From assembly GCA_964466195.1 (NCBI GenBank), contig CAYXMQ010000009.1:54712-118711 (forward strand): DNA of 64,000 nt, given 5' to 3'. A program made the translations under genes and the position numbers. This stretch comes from PFJX01 sp964466195 (GTDB lineage Bacteria; Pseudomonadota; Gammaproteobacteria; Burkholderiales; Thiobacillaceae). The notes under the pieces were generated by a model, which worked only from the letters and a program-made list of their open reading frames with translations, did not search any database and had not been told where the DNA came from. Within the stretch, counting starts at the first letter, position 1; each line of letters opens with the position of its first letter. Of this stretch, positions 43,242 to 52,268 are shown piece by piece.

Positions 43242-44747
43242 TCAATCCGCCCGCAGTCCTGCCAGCCCGACGCTGGGCGTCACCTCGCGCCAAGTCTTCA
43301 GTTCCGCGTCCAGTGCGGCTTGCGTCAGCGGATTCGCATTCAGCCAGACGGCCGGCAAGTCCAATACGCAAACGCCGTCACCGCAATCCAGGCGCAGCGC
43401 CGGCAATTGCGGGTTGTTGCGGCCGCCATGGAACAGGGCCGCCAGGCGCAGACACAGGATCAGTGGCCAGTTCGGGTCGGCGCGCTTGAAGCCCAGTTTG
43501 CCGAGGCCGCCGCGGCTGGCGCGCACCAGGGCGGCGAGGCGGATCTGGTCCCGCCGCGAGAAGCCGGGCATGTCGGCGTTTTCCAGGATATAGGCGCCGT
43601 GTTTGTGAAAGCCGGAATGTGCGATGGAGATGCCGATTTCGTGCAGCCGTGCGGCCCAGGCCAGGGTCTGCAGCGCGTCTGCGTCGACTGGCTGGGGCAG
43701 ATTATGCGCAAGGCCTTGAGCCAGTTGCAGAGCGAGTGCGGCGACCCGGTCCGCCTGCTTGCCGTCGACGTGGTAGCGGCGTTGGAACTGAGCCACGGTG
43801 ATGTCACGCATGTCGCTGTCATGCACGCGGCCGAGCAGATCCCACAGGATGCCTTCACGCATCGCGCCCAGCGCGACGGTCATGCGCTCGATGCCCAGCT
43901 CTTCGAACAGCGCCAGCATGATCGCCAGGCCGCCGACGATGACCGGGCGCCGGTCCGGCTTGAGGCCGGGCAGTTCGAGTTGTTCGATCTGTCCGGCCTT
44001 GATCAGTTGCTCGCGCAGCCAACGCAGGCCGCTCAGCGTGATGGCGCCATCGGAATGCTGGTTCAGCCGGCAGATTTCCCCCAGCGCCCGCGCCGTGCCG
44101 GAGGAACCGACCGCTTGCTGCCATGCCGGCGCGTCGGCGCCGGCGCGGAATTGGCTGGCGACGAGCTGGATTTCAACGCGGGCGGCGGTGATCGCGGCGT
44201 CCATCGCGGCCTGGCTGACGACGCCGGCCGGAAAAAACTGTTTCGAGTACACGACGCAGCCCATGCGCAGGCTTTCGCGTTCGAGCGCTTCATAGCCTGT
44301 GCCGATGATGCATTCGGTCGAGCCGCCGCCGATGTCGACCACCAGGCGCGGCGTCTGCGTCAGCGGCAGGCTGTGCGAAACGCCCAGGTAGATCAGGCGC
44401 GCTTCTTCGCGGCCGGCGACGATTTCGATCTCGAAGCCGAGTGCGGCTTGCGCCTTGGCCAGGAACTCGGGCGAGTTCTTGGCCACCCGCAGCGCCGACG
44501 TGCCCACCGCCCGCACCGCGCCGGCCGGCATGCCCTGCAGGCGTTCACCGATGCGCGCCAGGCAGTTCAGCGCGCGCCGCTGGGAGGCGGCGTCGAGCCG
44601 CTTGTTGGCGGTCAGGCCGCTGGCCAGGCGTACCGGCTCCTTGATCGAGTCGAGGTAATAAAGCTGATCGCCTTCGACACGCCCCACCTGCATGTGAAAG
44701 GAGTTGGAGCCGAGGTCGATGGCGGCGAGAGTTTCGTATTCCTGCAT
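43242..44747 (-). CDS. ppx: Exopolyphosphatase / pppGpp phosphohydrolase (Ppx/GppA)
   Basis: A 501-residue member of the ASKHA-fold Ppx/GppA family. Phosphate-binding motifs are AAIDLGSNSFHMQVG (residues 8-22) and LVVDIGGGSTECIIG (about 135-149). The C-terminal HD-like domain includes AARLHEIGISIAHSGFHKHGAYILENADMPGFSRRDQ. It releases phosphate from polyphosphate ends and may also act on pppGpp; length fits Ppx. It lies 89 bases after the PAS-receptor gene. With ppk1 and the CYTH-CHAD gene it completes a polyphosphate set in this window. Confidence 0.93.
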   Translation of the reverse strand: MQEYETLAAIDLGSNSFHMQVGRVEGDQLYYLDSIKEPVRLASGLTANKRLDAASQRRALNCLARIGERLQGMPAGAVRAVGTSALRVAKNSPEFLAKAQAALGFEIEIVAGREEARLIYLGVSHSLPLTQTPRLVVDIGGGSTECIIGTGYEALERESLRMGCVVYSKQFFPAGVVSQAAMDAAITAARVEIQLVASQFRAGADAPAWQQAVGSSGTARALGEICRLNQHSDGAITLSGLRWLREQLIKAGQIEQLELPGLKPDRRPVIVGGLAIMLALFEELGIERMTVALGAMREGILWDLLGRVHDSDMRDITVAQFQRRYHVDGKQADRVAALALQLAQGLAHNLPQPVDADALQTLAWAARLHEIGISIAHSGFHKHGAYILENADMPGFSRRDQIRLAALVRASRGGLGKLGFKRADPNWPLILCLRLAALFHGGRNNPQLPALRLDCGDGVCVLDLPAVWLNANPLTQAALDAELKTWREVTPSVGLAGLRAD

Positions 44748-44836
44748 GCGTGACAGTTTAACCGGATGAATGTGTCTGGATTATGGCATCCGGCGTGGGG
44801 TTAAATTCTGTCGCGTGCAAGCAGAATGCCGGCCGT

Positions 44837-46945
44837 TCAGGCCACGCGGAAGCGGCTCGCCAAGGCGTTCAGTTCGGCCGCCAACTGTTCCAGGCGCTGC
44901 GCCGAAGCGGCGGTCTGCGCCACAGCGGCGCTGTTCTCCTCGGAGCCCTGGGCGATGCGCTCGACCTTCTGCGCGATGTCGCGCGCCGCGACGGACTGTT
45001 CCTTCAGCGCCAGATTGATGTCGTCCACGGCTTGCGTCGCGCGTTCGGCGCTGTTGCGGATGCCGGTGACCGAATCGCCGGCCTGGTGCGCCAGCTCGAC
45101 GCCGTCGCCGACCCGTTTCACGCCGGCTTCCATTTCCTGCACGGCGCGCTGGGTGCCTTGCTGAATCTTGCCGATCATGGCGCCGATTTCCTGGGTGGAT
45201 TTGCCGGTGCGTTCGGCCAGCTTGCGCACTTCGTCGGCGACCACGGCGAAGCCGCGGCCCTGTTCGCCGGCGCGCGCCGCTTCAATGGCGGCGTTGAGCG
45301 CGAGCAGATTGGTCTGGTCGGCGATGTCCTTGATGACCTGGACGATGCCGGAAATCTGGTCGGAATAGCCTTCCAGCTGCTTGATCGTACCGGCGGTGTT
45401 TTTCACGGCTTCGGCGATATGGCCCATCTCCGCCGCCGCATCGTGAATGATGCGGCCGCCCTCGCTCGATTGCGTGCTGGAGGCCTGCGTCACGCTGCGC
45501 GCCTCGCGGGCGTGCTCCTCGACCTGATCGATGGACACCGAAAGCTGTTCCACCGAGGCGGCCATGCTGGATGCGGCTTCGGCCTGCATCTCGGTGGTGC
45601 GGGAGCTGCTCGCCGCCGAGTTGGAGAGTTCGCCGGCCGACTGGTTGAGGCCCTTCATGTTCTGGCTGATCGAGGCGATCAGTTCGAGCAGGGTATTGCG
45701 CATGACGCCGAGTTTGGCCATCAGGTTGCCGATTTCGTCTTCGCCGGCGTGCGGCATCGGCTGTGTCAGATCGCCCGATGCGATCGTTTCGGCGGCGGCG
45801 CCGGCCGCGTGCAGCGAGCGGGTGATATGGCCGATGGTGAAGATCGCCTGTGACAGCACGCCGACCAGGCCGAGCACCAGCAACAGGCCGGAAATCATCA
45901 GGTTGCGCTGATACGCGGCCTCGGCGGCTTCGAATTCATGCTTGGCATAGCTCAACTGGTATTCCATCAGCTTGTCCATCGAGGCCTTGGCGGCTTCGCC
46001 CTCCTCGCGGCCCGCCTTGAGAAAGGCTGCCATCACCGCCGGCGAATAGTCGCCGGCCTCCAAGGCCGCTATGGCGATGCCCAGTTTCTGCGTCCAGGCA
46101 TCGCGCTTTTCGGCGAAGTCGGCCGCCAGCACTTTCTCGTCCTCGGTCAGGTAGGTCGCCATGTATTTGTTCCAGAGCGCGTCCAATTCGGCGCGACGGG
46201 ATTTCACGGCTTCGGTGTGCGCGCCGAGCGGGTGGTCGTGTACCGCGTGCAGCGGGCCGCTCGGATCGTGCTGGAAGCCGCGCAGGATGTCGGCGTAATT
46301 TTCCTTGATCAGGGCGTTGACCTTGGACAGGTCGTACAGCGGCACGGCGCGGTCCGCGTACACCGATTTCAGTGATTCGCGGGCATTCTGCAGGTCATAC
46401 AAGCCCATCGCCACGGCGACGGCGAACAGCAACGCCGCCAGGCCGACCATCAGCCAGAGCCGCTGCGCGATATGCAGGCGGCTGAACAGCCGCTGGCTCA
46501 GGCCGGCCAGCCCGGTCGGCGCGACCCGGCCGCCGTCCAGCCTGATGCCGGCGTCGTTGCGCATGGCGCGGTACAGGCTTTCCGCCGCATCCACTTCCTG
46601 GCGTGACGGTTTCGCCCGCACCGAGCTGTAGCCGTCGGGTGTCGGCGAGACATTGGCGCGCACCCAGTAATGGTCGCCGTTCTTGCGCCGGTTCTTGACC
46701 AGGCCGGTCCACGGCCGGCCGCGCTTCAATGTCGCCCATAAGTCGCGGAAGGCTTCCACCGGCATGTCGGGATGGCGCACGACGTTGTGCGACTGCCCGA
46801 CCAGTTCCTCGCGCGTGAAGCCGCTGGCTTCGACGAATTCGTCGTTGGCGTGGGTGATACGGCCTTTATGGTCGGTATGGGTGATGAAGGCGGCATCGCT
46901 GCGGATCTGGTATTCCTGCCCGGTGACCGGTTGGTTGTTCTTCAT
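44837..46945 (-). CDS. PAS-containing methyl-accepting chemotaxis protein (Aer-like)
   Basis: A 702-residue receptor. A cytoplasmic N-terminal PAS domain (about residues 10-115; HTDHKGRITHANDEFVEASGF, GQSHNVVRHPDMP, NGDHYWVRANVSP) resembles the FAD-binding PAS of Aer. TM1 is at about 165-185 (LWLMVGLAALLFAVAVAMG), a periplasmic four-helix domain at about 190-350, TM2 at about 353-375 and HAMP after it. The signalling tip is DIADQTNLLALNAAIEAARAGEQGRGFAVVADEVRKLAERTGK. Unlike classical Aer it also has a full periplasmic sensor, so it could combine redox/oxygen and chemical input. It is divergent from ovoA. Confidence 0.92.
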   Translation of the reverse strand: MKNNQPVTGQEYQIRSDAAFITHTDHKGRITHANDEFVEASGFTREELVGQSHNVVRHPDMPVEAFRDLWATLKRGRPWTGLVKNRRKNGDHYWVRANVSPTPDGYSSVRAKPSRQEVDAAESLYRAMRNDAGIRLDGGRVAPTGLAGLSQRLFSRLHIAQRLWLMVGLAALLFAVAVAMGLYDLQNARESLKSVYADRAVPLYDLSKVNALIKENYADILRGFQHDPSGPLHAVHDHPLGAHTEAVKSRRAELDALWNKYMATYLTEDEKVLAADFAEKRDAWTQKLGIAIAALEAGDYSPAVMAAFLKAGREEGEAAKASMDKLMEYQLSYAKHEFEAAEAAYQRNLMISGLLLVLGLVGVLSQAIFTIGHITRSLHAAGAAAETIASGDLTQPMPHAGEDEIGNLMAKLGVMRNTLLELIASISQNMKGLNQSAGELSNSAASSSRTTEMQAEAASSMAASVEQLSVSIDQVEEHAREARSVTQASSTQSSEGGRIIHDAAAEMGHIAEAVKNTAGTIKQLEGYSDQISGIVQVIKDIADQTNLLALNAAIEAARAGEQGRGFAVVADEVRKLAERTGKSTQEIGAMIGKIQQGTQRAVQEMEAGVKRVGDGVELAHQAGDSVTGIRNSAERATQAVDDINLALKEQSVAARDIAQKVERIAQGSEENSAAVAQTAASAQRLEQLAAELNALASRFRVA

Positions 46946-47143
46946 GTGTCAGCCCTTTTCGAGTTGTGGATGGCAAGCCGGGTAAGCTCACGAAGCGGCC
47001 ATATCGGCAACTTAGGTAAATTCTTTAGGCCCGGCTTTTCTGAATGCGGGCCAGGCGCCGGGCGGGGCGCGCATTCGTATGACTTGCCAGTCCGGGCATT
47101 GACCTATACATATACCTTCCGTTTATGAAGCTGTTTACCTCGC

Positions 47144-49336
47144 ATGTCCGCTACGCTGCTCCCGCGCACGCCCAGCCTGACCGGCGCTGACGTCGCCGCC
47201 AAACGCCAGGAAATCCGCGCCTATTTCCATGCCACGTTCGATCGCTACGAGCAGTTGTTCGACGTGTTGGCGAATGACGCGGCGTATTACGTCAAGCCGA
47301 TTCCGCTGCGGCATCCGCTGATCTTTTACTTCGGCCATACCGCGACGTTTTTCGTCAACAAGCTGCTGTTGGCCGGTTTGCTGGCCGCACGCATCGAGCC
47401 GCGCCTGGAGTCGATGTTCGCGGTCGGCGTCGATGAAATGAGCTGGGACGATCTCGATGACGCGCATTACGACTGGCCCGGCGTCGACGCGGTGCGCGCC
47501 TACCGTCGGCAGGTGCGGGCGGCGGTGGAGGGCGTCATCGCCAAGATGCCGCTGACGCTGCCGATCGCCTGGGAGGACCCGGCCTGGGTGGTGCTGATGG
47601 GCATCGAGCACGAGCGCATCCATCTGGAAACCTCGTCGGTGCTGATCCGCCAGCACGCCCTGCACTATGTGCGGCCGCATCCGGCCTGGGAACCATGGCG
47701 CGCCAACGGTGCGGCGACGCCGAGTGTGCCGCCGGGTGTGCCAGCCAATGCGCTGGTCGACATTCCGGCGGGCGAGGTCAGCCTGGGCAAGGCCGACGCC
47801 AGCTACGGCTGGGATAACGAGTACGGCCGCCACGTGGCGCATGTGCCGGCTTTTCAGGCCGGGCGGCATCTGGTCAGCAACGCAGAGTTTCTTGAATTTG
47901 TCGAGGCCGGCGGCTATGCCGACGAGGGCTGGTGGGATGCCGAAGGCCGCGCCTGGAAAACCTACGCCAAGGCGACGCAGCCGACATTCTGGATTGCCGC
48001 CGAATCGGGAAGCCGCGGTGGCTGGCATTTGCGCCTGATGCTGACGGAAGTGGCGATGCCGTGGAGCTGGCCGGTGGAAGTCAATTGCCTGGAAGCCCGT
48101 GCGTTCTGCGCCTGGAAGGCGGCGCAAAGCGGCCTGGTCGTGCGCCTGCCGAGCGAAGACGAATGGGGCCGCCTGTACGACCATGCCGGGTTGGCCGAAG
48201 TGCCGGCCGATGCACCGGCCCGCGCCAACCTGCATCTCGATTACGCCGCTTCGCCCTGTCCGGTGGATACCTTCCAGCATGGCGAGTTGTTCGACGTGGT
48301 TGGCAATGTCTGGCAATGGACGCAAACGCCGATCTATCCGTTTGACGGCTTCCGCGTGCATCCGCTGTATGACGACTTCACGACGCCGACCTTTGACGGC
48401 CGCCACAACCTGATCAAGGGCGGCTCCTGGATCAGCGCCGGCAACGAAAGCCGCAAATCCGCACGCTATGCCTTCCGGCGGCATTTCTTTCAACACGCCG
48501 GATTTCGCTATGTCGTCGGCGCGCCGTTGCCGGCGACCCCGCCGTCGAGCGAGGCCAAAGTGCCTGCTGAGCAGTACGCTGCTTCCCTGTACGAAACCGA
48601 CAAAATGCTGTCCGAATATGCCGAGTTCCATTACGGCGACGAACAGTTCGGCGTCGCGAATTTCCCGAAGGCGCTGGCCGATCTGGCGATCCGGGCGATG
48701 CGCACGGCGGACGCCTGTCCCGCGCCGCGACAGGCGCTTGATCTCGGCTGCGCCGCCGGCCGTGCCAGCTTCGAATTGGCGCGGCATTTTGAGCACGTCA
48801 CCGGCATCGACTTTTCCGCCCGCTTCATCGGCCTCGGCGTGCAGATGGCCGAGCAAGGCCGCTTGCGTTACACCTTCACCGAAGAAGGCGAACTGGTCAG
48901 CTACCACGAGCGCAGCCTGGCCGATCTGGGTCTGGAGGACGTGCGCGGCAAGGTCGATTTCTTCCAGGGCGATGCCTGCAACCTGAAGCCCAATTTCACC
49001 GGTTACGATCTGATCCTGGCGGCCAATCTGATCGACCGCCTGTACAGCCCGGGCAAGTTTCTTGCGCAGGTGCACGAACGCCTCAACCCCGGCGGCCTGC
49101 TGCTGATCGCCACGCCTTGCACCTGGCTGGAGGAGCACACGCCGCGCGCCGAATGGATCGGCGGCTTCAAGCAGGATGGCGAAAACTTCACCACGCTGGA
49201 CGGCCTCAAAGCCCGGCTGGGTGCGCATTTTCGGCTGATCGAAGGGCCGCTCGAGGCGCCCTTCGTGTTGCGTGAAACCCGGCGCAAGTTTCAGCACACC
49301 TTGTCCGAAGTGACGATCTGGCAACGCCGCGCGTGA
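47144..49336 (+). CDS. ovoA: 5-histidylcysteine sulfoxide synthase / mercaptohistidine N-methyltransferase OvoA
   Basis: A 730-residue fusion for ovothiol A biosynthesis. The DinB-like N-terminus carries likely iron ligands H65 (FGHTATF), H156 and H160 (GIEHERIHLETS), in the HxxxH arrangement of EgtB. The FGE-sulfatase-like central domain contains GWDNEYGRH, RLPSEDEWGRLYDHA, WQWTQTPIYPFDGFRVHPLYDDF and GGSWISAGNESRKSARYAFR. A C-terminal methyltransferase starts near 530 with ALDLGCAAGRASFELAR. The central and C-terminal fusion separates OvoA from ergothioneine EgtB. Its TGA overlaps the GTG of ovoB, so both steps are translationally coupled. Ovothiol is an antioxidant thiol-histidine. Confidence 0.9.
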   Translation: MSATLLPRTPSLTGADVAAKRQEIRAYFHATFDRYEQLFDVLANDAAYYVKPIPLRHPLIFYFGHTATFFVNKLLLAGLLAARIEPRLESMFAVGVDEMSWDDLDDAHYDWPGVDAVRAYRRQVRAAVEGVIAKMPLTLPIAWEDPAWVVLMGIEHERIHLETSSVLIRQHALHYVRPHPAWEPWRANGAATPSVPPGVPANALVDIPAGEVSLGKADASYGWDNEYGRHVAHVPAFQAGRHLVSNAEFLEFVEAGGYADEGWWDAEGRAWKTYAKATQPTFWIAAESGSRGGWHLRLMLTEVAMPWSWPVEVNCLEARAFCAWKAAQSGLVVRLPSEDEWGRLYDHAGLAEVPADAPARANLHLDYAASPCPVDTFQHGELFDVVGNVWQWTQTPIYPFDGFRVHPLYDDFTTPTFDGRHNLIKGGSWISAGNESRKSARYAFRRHFFQHAGFRYVVGAPLPATPPSSEAKVPAEQYAASLYETDKMLSEYAEFHYGDEQFGVANFPKALADLAIRAMRTADACPAPRQALDLGCAAGRASFELARHFEHVTGIDFSARFIGLGVQMAEQGRLRYTFTEEGELVSYHERSLADLGLEDVRGKVDFFQGDACNLKPNFTGYDLILAANLIDRLYSPGKFLAQVHERLNPGGLLLIATPCTWLEEHTPRAEWIGGFKQDGENFTTLDGLKARLGAHFRLIEGPLEAPFVLRETRRKFQHTLSEVTIWQRRA

Positions 49337-50559
49337 GTTTCGACTTCGCCCCCCCCGACTTCGACCAGGCCATCCCGCGTGACGGCACCGATGCGCTCAA
49401 ACACGACGGCCGCGCCGACTATTTCGGTACCGCCGATGTCGTGCCGTTATGGGTCGCCGACATGGACTTCGCGGCGCCGGCCGCGGTCACCCAGGCTTTG
49501 CTGGCGCGCGCGGCGCATCCGATCTACGGCTACAGCCGCTATCCGGCCGCGTTGTTCGACGCGTTGATCGACTGGCTTGGGCAGCGCCATGGCTGGCAAG
49601 TCGAGCGCGCATGGATCATGCCGGCGCCCGGCGTCGTGCCGTCGTTGCATGCCGCTGTGCTGGCGTTCGCCGAAGCCGGCGAGGGCGTCATCGTGCAACC
49701 GCCGGTGTATTTCCCGTTTTTCTCGGCGGTGACGACGACCGGGCGCCGGTTGATTGAAAACCCGCTGCAGTTGCAGGCGGGCCGCTATCGGATCGATTTC
49801 GAGCACCTCGAACGGTGTGCCGCGCAGACTGACCCCAAGGCGCGACTGCTGCTGCTGTGTTCGCCGCACAACCCGGTCGGCCGCGTGTGGACGCGCGATG
49901 AACTGGCCCGGGTGCTGGACATCGCCGAGCGCCACGATCTGATCGTGTTGAGCGATGAGATTCATCACGATCTGATCTACCCCGGCCAGCAGCATCATGT
50001 CCTGGCCAGGCTGGCGGAGGCTTCGGCAACCGATCCGGGGCGCGTGGTCACCGCGCTGGCGCCGAGCAAGACCTTCAATATCCCCGGCCTCGGCTTGTCC
50101 GCGTTGATCGTGCCGGACCCGTCGCGCCGCGCCGCGCTGGCACGGGCGTTCGATCTGCTGCATGCCGGCAATTACAACCCGTTCAGCAGCGCCGCCTTTG
50201 TCGCCGGTTACCGGCATGGCGCGGCCTGGCTGGATGCGCTGATGGCTTATCTGGCGCAGACGCGCGACTTCGTCAGCGCTTACGCCCGGCGCCATCTGCC
50301 CGGCATTCGCGTGATCGAACCGGAAGGCACCTATCTGCTCTGGCTGGATTGTCGTGAGCTCTGCGCGGCGCGGCAGTGGGATGCGACCGCGCTGCAGCGT
50401 TTCTGCGTTGAACAGGCGCGCGTCGGTATGAACCCGGGCACGGTGTTCGGCGCCGGCGGTGAGGGTTTCATGCGCATGAACATCGGCGCGCCGCGCGCCG
50501 TGATCGTCACGGCGTTACAGCGCCTGGCGGCGGCGCTTGAGGGTGTCGGCAAAGGGTGA
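49333..50559 (+). CDS. ovoB: PLP-dependent C-S lyase, MalY/PatB family (probable OvoB)
   Basis: A 408-residue fold-type I aminotransferase-like lyase. The N-terminus MSFDFAPPDFDQAIPR and LPLWVADMDF-type segment (VPLWVADMDFAAP) are typical of MalY/PatB. The substrate/PLP segments include CSPHNPVGRVW and LSDEIHHDLIY, and the Schiff-base lysine is K246 in APSKTFNIPG. Alone it would be called a cystathionine beta-lyase, but four-base coupling to ovoA (GTGA) makes it the lyase that cleaves the histidylcysteine sulfoxide to 5-thiohistidine. A run of eight C at 49349-49356 lies at codons 6-8. The start is GTG. Confidence 0.85.
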   Translation: MSFDFAPPDFDQAIPRDGTDALKHDGRADYFGTADVVPLWVADMDFAAPAAVTQALLARAAHPIYGYSRYPAALFDALIDWLGQRHGWQVERAWIMPAPGVVPSLHAAVLAFAEAGEGVIVQPPVYFPFFSAVTTTGRRLIENPLQLQAGRYRIDFEHLERCAAQTDPKARLLLLCSPHNPVGRVWTRDELARVLDIAERHDLIVLSDEIHHDLIYPGQQHHVLARLAEASATDPGRVVTALAPSKTFNIPGLGLSALIVPDPSRRAALARAFDLLHAGNYNPFSSAAFVAGYRHGAAWLDALMAYLAQTRDFVSAYARRHLPGIRVIEPEGTYLLWLDCRELCAARQWDATALQRFCVEQARVGMNPGTVFGAGGEGFMRMNIGAPRAVIVTALQRLAAALEGVGKG

Positions 50560-50673
50560 CGCACGGGCTGAGACGGCCGGCAGAACTTGCCGCCTGCGGC
50601 GAGGCTTGCCGCCAGATCGCCAGGTCGCCAGGCGGCTTGGACTGAAATCAGCGGCAGGGCGGCGGTTTTTTAT

Positions 50674-50690
50674 TTGGCATGGCGTTTGCT
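50674..50690 (+). promoter_or_regulatory. Sigma-54 promoter of the flagellar flgB operon
   Basis: TTGGCATGGCGTTTGCT has GG (50676-50677) and GC (50688-50689) with the canonical 10-base spacing and lies 21 bases before the flgB ATG. It differs from the sqr promoter at three positions. The rest of the 152-base gap holds several GC-rich inverted repeats but no gene. Confidence 0.8.
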
Positions 50691-50711
50691 TAATAGGGAT
50701 TGGAGACCCCT

Positions 50712-51119
50712 ATGCTAAGCAAAATCGACACCGAACTCGCTTTCGTCCAGAACGCCCTCAATCTGCGGGCGCGGCGGCAGGAAGTATTGGCGGCGAACAT
50801 CGCCAATTCGGATACCCCCAACTACAAGGCGCGCGATCTGGATTTTTCCGCTGCGCTGAAGAGTGCGATGGGCGCCGAAGGCGGCGCGCTGAAGATGGCG
50901 CGGACCCGTGGCGCCCACCTCGATGGCGCCGGTTCGGCAACGGCGGGCGGCCATCTCAAATACCGTTCCAGCGTGCAGCCCAGCCTCGATGGCAACACCG
51001 TCGACCTCAACGTCGAGCGGGCGCATTTCACCGATAACTCGCTGCATTACCAGTTCCTGCTCGACCGCGCCGCCTCCACCTTCAAGAAGATGGGGCAGGC
51101 CTTGGGCAGCAATCAGTAG
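50712..51119 (+). CDS. flgB: Flagellar proximal rod protein FlgB
   Basis: A 135-residue rod component exported by the flagellar type III apparatus. The rod/hook family N-terminal motif appears as LNLRARRQEVLAANIANSDTPNYKARDLDF, and the C-terminal helix as NSLHYQFLLDRAASTFKKM. The ATG giving MLSKIDTELAF was chosen because GGAG lies just upstream. It is the first gene of a ten-gene flg operon in standard order, preceded by a sigma-54 promoter. Length is typical. Confidence 0.95.
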   Translation: MLSKIDTELAFVQNALNLRARRQEVLAANIANSDTPNYKARDLDFSAALKSAMGAEGGALKMARTRGAHLDGAGSATAGGHLKYRSSVQPSLDGNTVDLNVERAHFTDNSLHYQFLLDRAASTFKKMGQALGSNQ

Positions 51120-51144
51120 TCGTCATCGATAGAGAGGAATCCTG

Positions 51145-51558
51145 ATGTCGCTCAGCAATGTCTTCCAGATCGCCGCTTCCGCCCTCACCGCGCAGTCCAT
51201 GCGCCTGAACGCGGTGGCGTCCAATCTGGCCAATGTCGATTCCGCGCATGCCTCGACCGGCGAGGGCTACAAGGCCAAGCAGGTCATGTTTCAGGCCACC
51301 GCGATCAGCCCCGCCGCGCCCTGGGCGCAGGGCGTGCGGATGACCGAAGTGGTGGAAGACAAGTCGCCGTCGCGCCTGGTTTACGACCCAAAACATCCCC
51401 TGGCCGATGGCAAGGGCTATGTCGCTTATCCCAACGTGGACTCGGTGGAGGAGATGGTCAACATGATCTCCGCCTCGCGTTCGTATCAGACCAATGCCGA
51501 AGTGATGGCCACGACCAAGTCGCTGCTGCAGCGCACTTTGGCTGTCGCGGCCAGTTAG
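51145..51558 (+). CDS. flgC: Flagellar proximal rod protein FlgC
   Basis: A 137-residue rod subunit. It has the N-terminal signature ASALTAQSMRLNAVASNLANVDSA and the C-terminal VDSVEEMVNMISASRSYQTNAEVM that identify FlgC. It follows flgB by 25 bases with a GAGAGGAAT ribosome site. With FlgB, FlgF and FlgG it forms the rod crossing the periplasm. Confidence 0.96.
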   Translation: MSLSNVFQIAASALTAQSMRLNAVASNLANVDSAHASTGEGYKAKQVMFQATAISPAAPWAQGVRMTEVVEDKSPSRLVYDPKHPLADGKGYVAYPNVDSVEEMVNMISASRSYQTNAEVMATTKSLLQRTLAVAAS

Positions 51559-51570
51559 GAGCGCTAATCC

Positions 51571-52257
51571 ATGGCTATTGCCGCTGTCCAGAATGAATCC
51601 GCCGCCGATGTCTATGCCCGGCTGAATGGAACTTCGGGGAAAAAAGCGACCGAGGAGACGGGTTCGACGACCGAATTGTCGGACCGGTTCTTGACTTTGC
51701 TGGTGACCCAGCTGAAGAACCAGGATCCGATGAATCCGATGGAAAACGCCGAGCTGACCACCCAGTTGGCGCAGATGTCGACCGTGGAGGGCGTCAACAA
51801 GCTCAACACCACGCTGGACGGGCTGGTGTCGCAGTTCAAGTCGAATCAGGTCATGCAGGGCGCGGCGCTGGTCGGTCGGCAGGTGCTGGCCGAAGGCGAT
51901 GCGTTGCGGCTGGGCTCGGCCGGCGCCGCCGGCGGCGCCGGCCTGGCGTCGAAGGCGGACAGCGTCAAGGTCAAGGTGCTGGATGCCGGCGGCGCGCTGG
52001 TACAGACCTTGGATCTGGGCAAGCAGGATGCCGGCCTGGTGCGCTTCGTCTGGGACGGCAAGGATGCCGGCGGCGTCAGCCAGGCCGAGGGCGATTACCG
52101 CTTCCAGGTTGAAGCCAGCGCAGCCGGCAAACCGGTGGCCGCCTCCACTTACGCATTGGGCAATGTGCTCAGCGTATCGCTCAACGATAACGAGATGGAT
52201 GTCGAGGTTTCCGGCTTGGGTGCGCGCGGTCTCGATCAGATTCGGCAGATTTTCTAA
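51571..52257 (+). CDS. flgD: Flagellar hook assembly scaffold FlgD
   Basis: A 228-residue hook-capping protein needed for FlgE polymerisation and absent from the finished hook. The conserved N-terminal segment DRFLTLLVTQLKNQDPMNPMENAELTTQLAQMSTVEGVNKLN is clear. The C-terminal part holds the FlgD Ig/tudor-like region (VRFVWDGKDAGGVSQAEGDYRFQV). It lies 12 bases after flgC and 11 before flgE. Confidence 0.95.
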   Translation: MAIAAVQNESAADVYARLNGTSGKKATEETGSTTELSDRFLTLLVTQLKNQDPMNPMENAELTTQLAQMSTVEGVNKLNTTLDGLVSQFKSNQVMQGAALVGRQVLAEGDALRLGSAGAAGGAGLASKADSVKVKVLDAGGALVQTLDLGKQDAGLVRFVWDGKDAGGVSQAEGDYRFQVEASAAGKPVAASTYALGNVLSVSLNDNEMDVEVSGLGARGLDQIRQIF

Positions 52258-52268
52258 GGGGTGATGAG

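Noticed and set aside
47099..47127. TTGACC with a TTTATG 17 bases later as a sigma-70 promoter for ovoA
   Set aside because: The -10 match is too poor; TATACA/TATACC stretches nearby do not align with a good -35 either, so no promoter is claimed.
47135..49324. A 729-codon minus-strand open frame opposite ovoA
   Set aside because: ovoA has complete family motifs on the plus strand; the antisense product has none.
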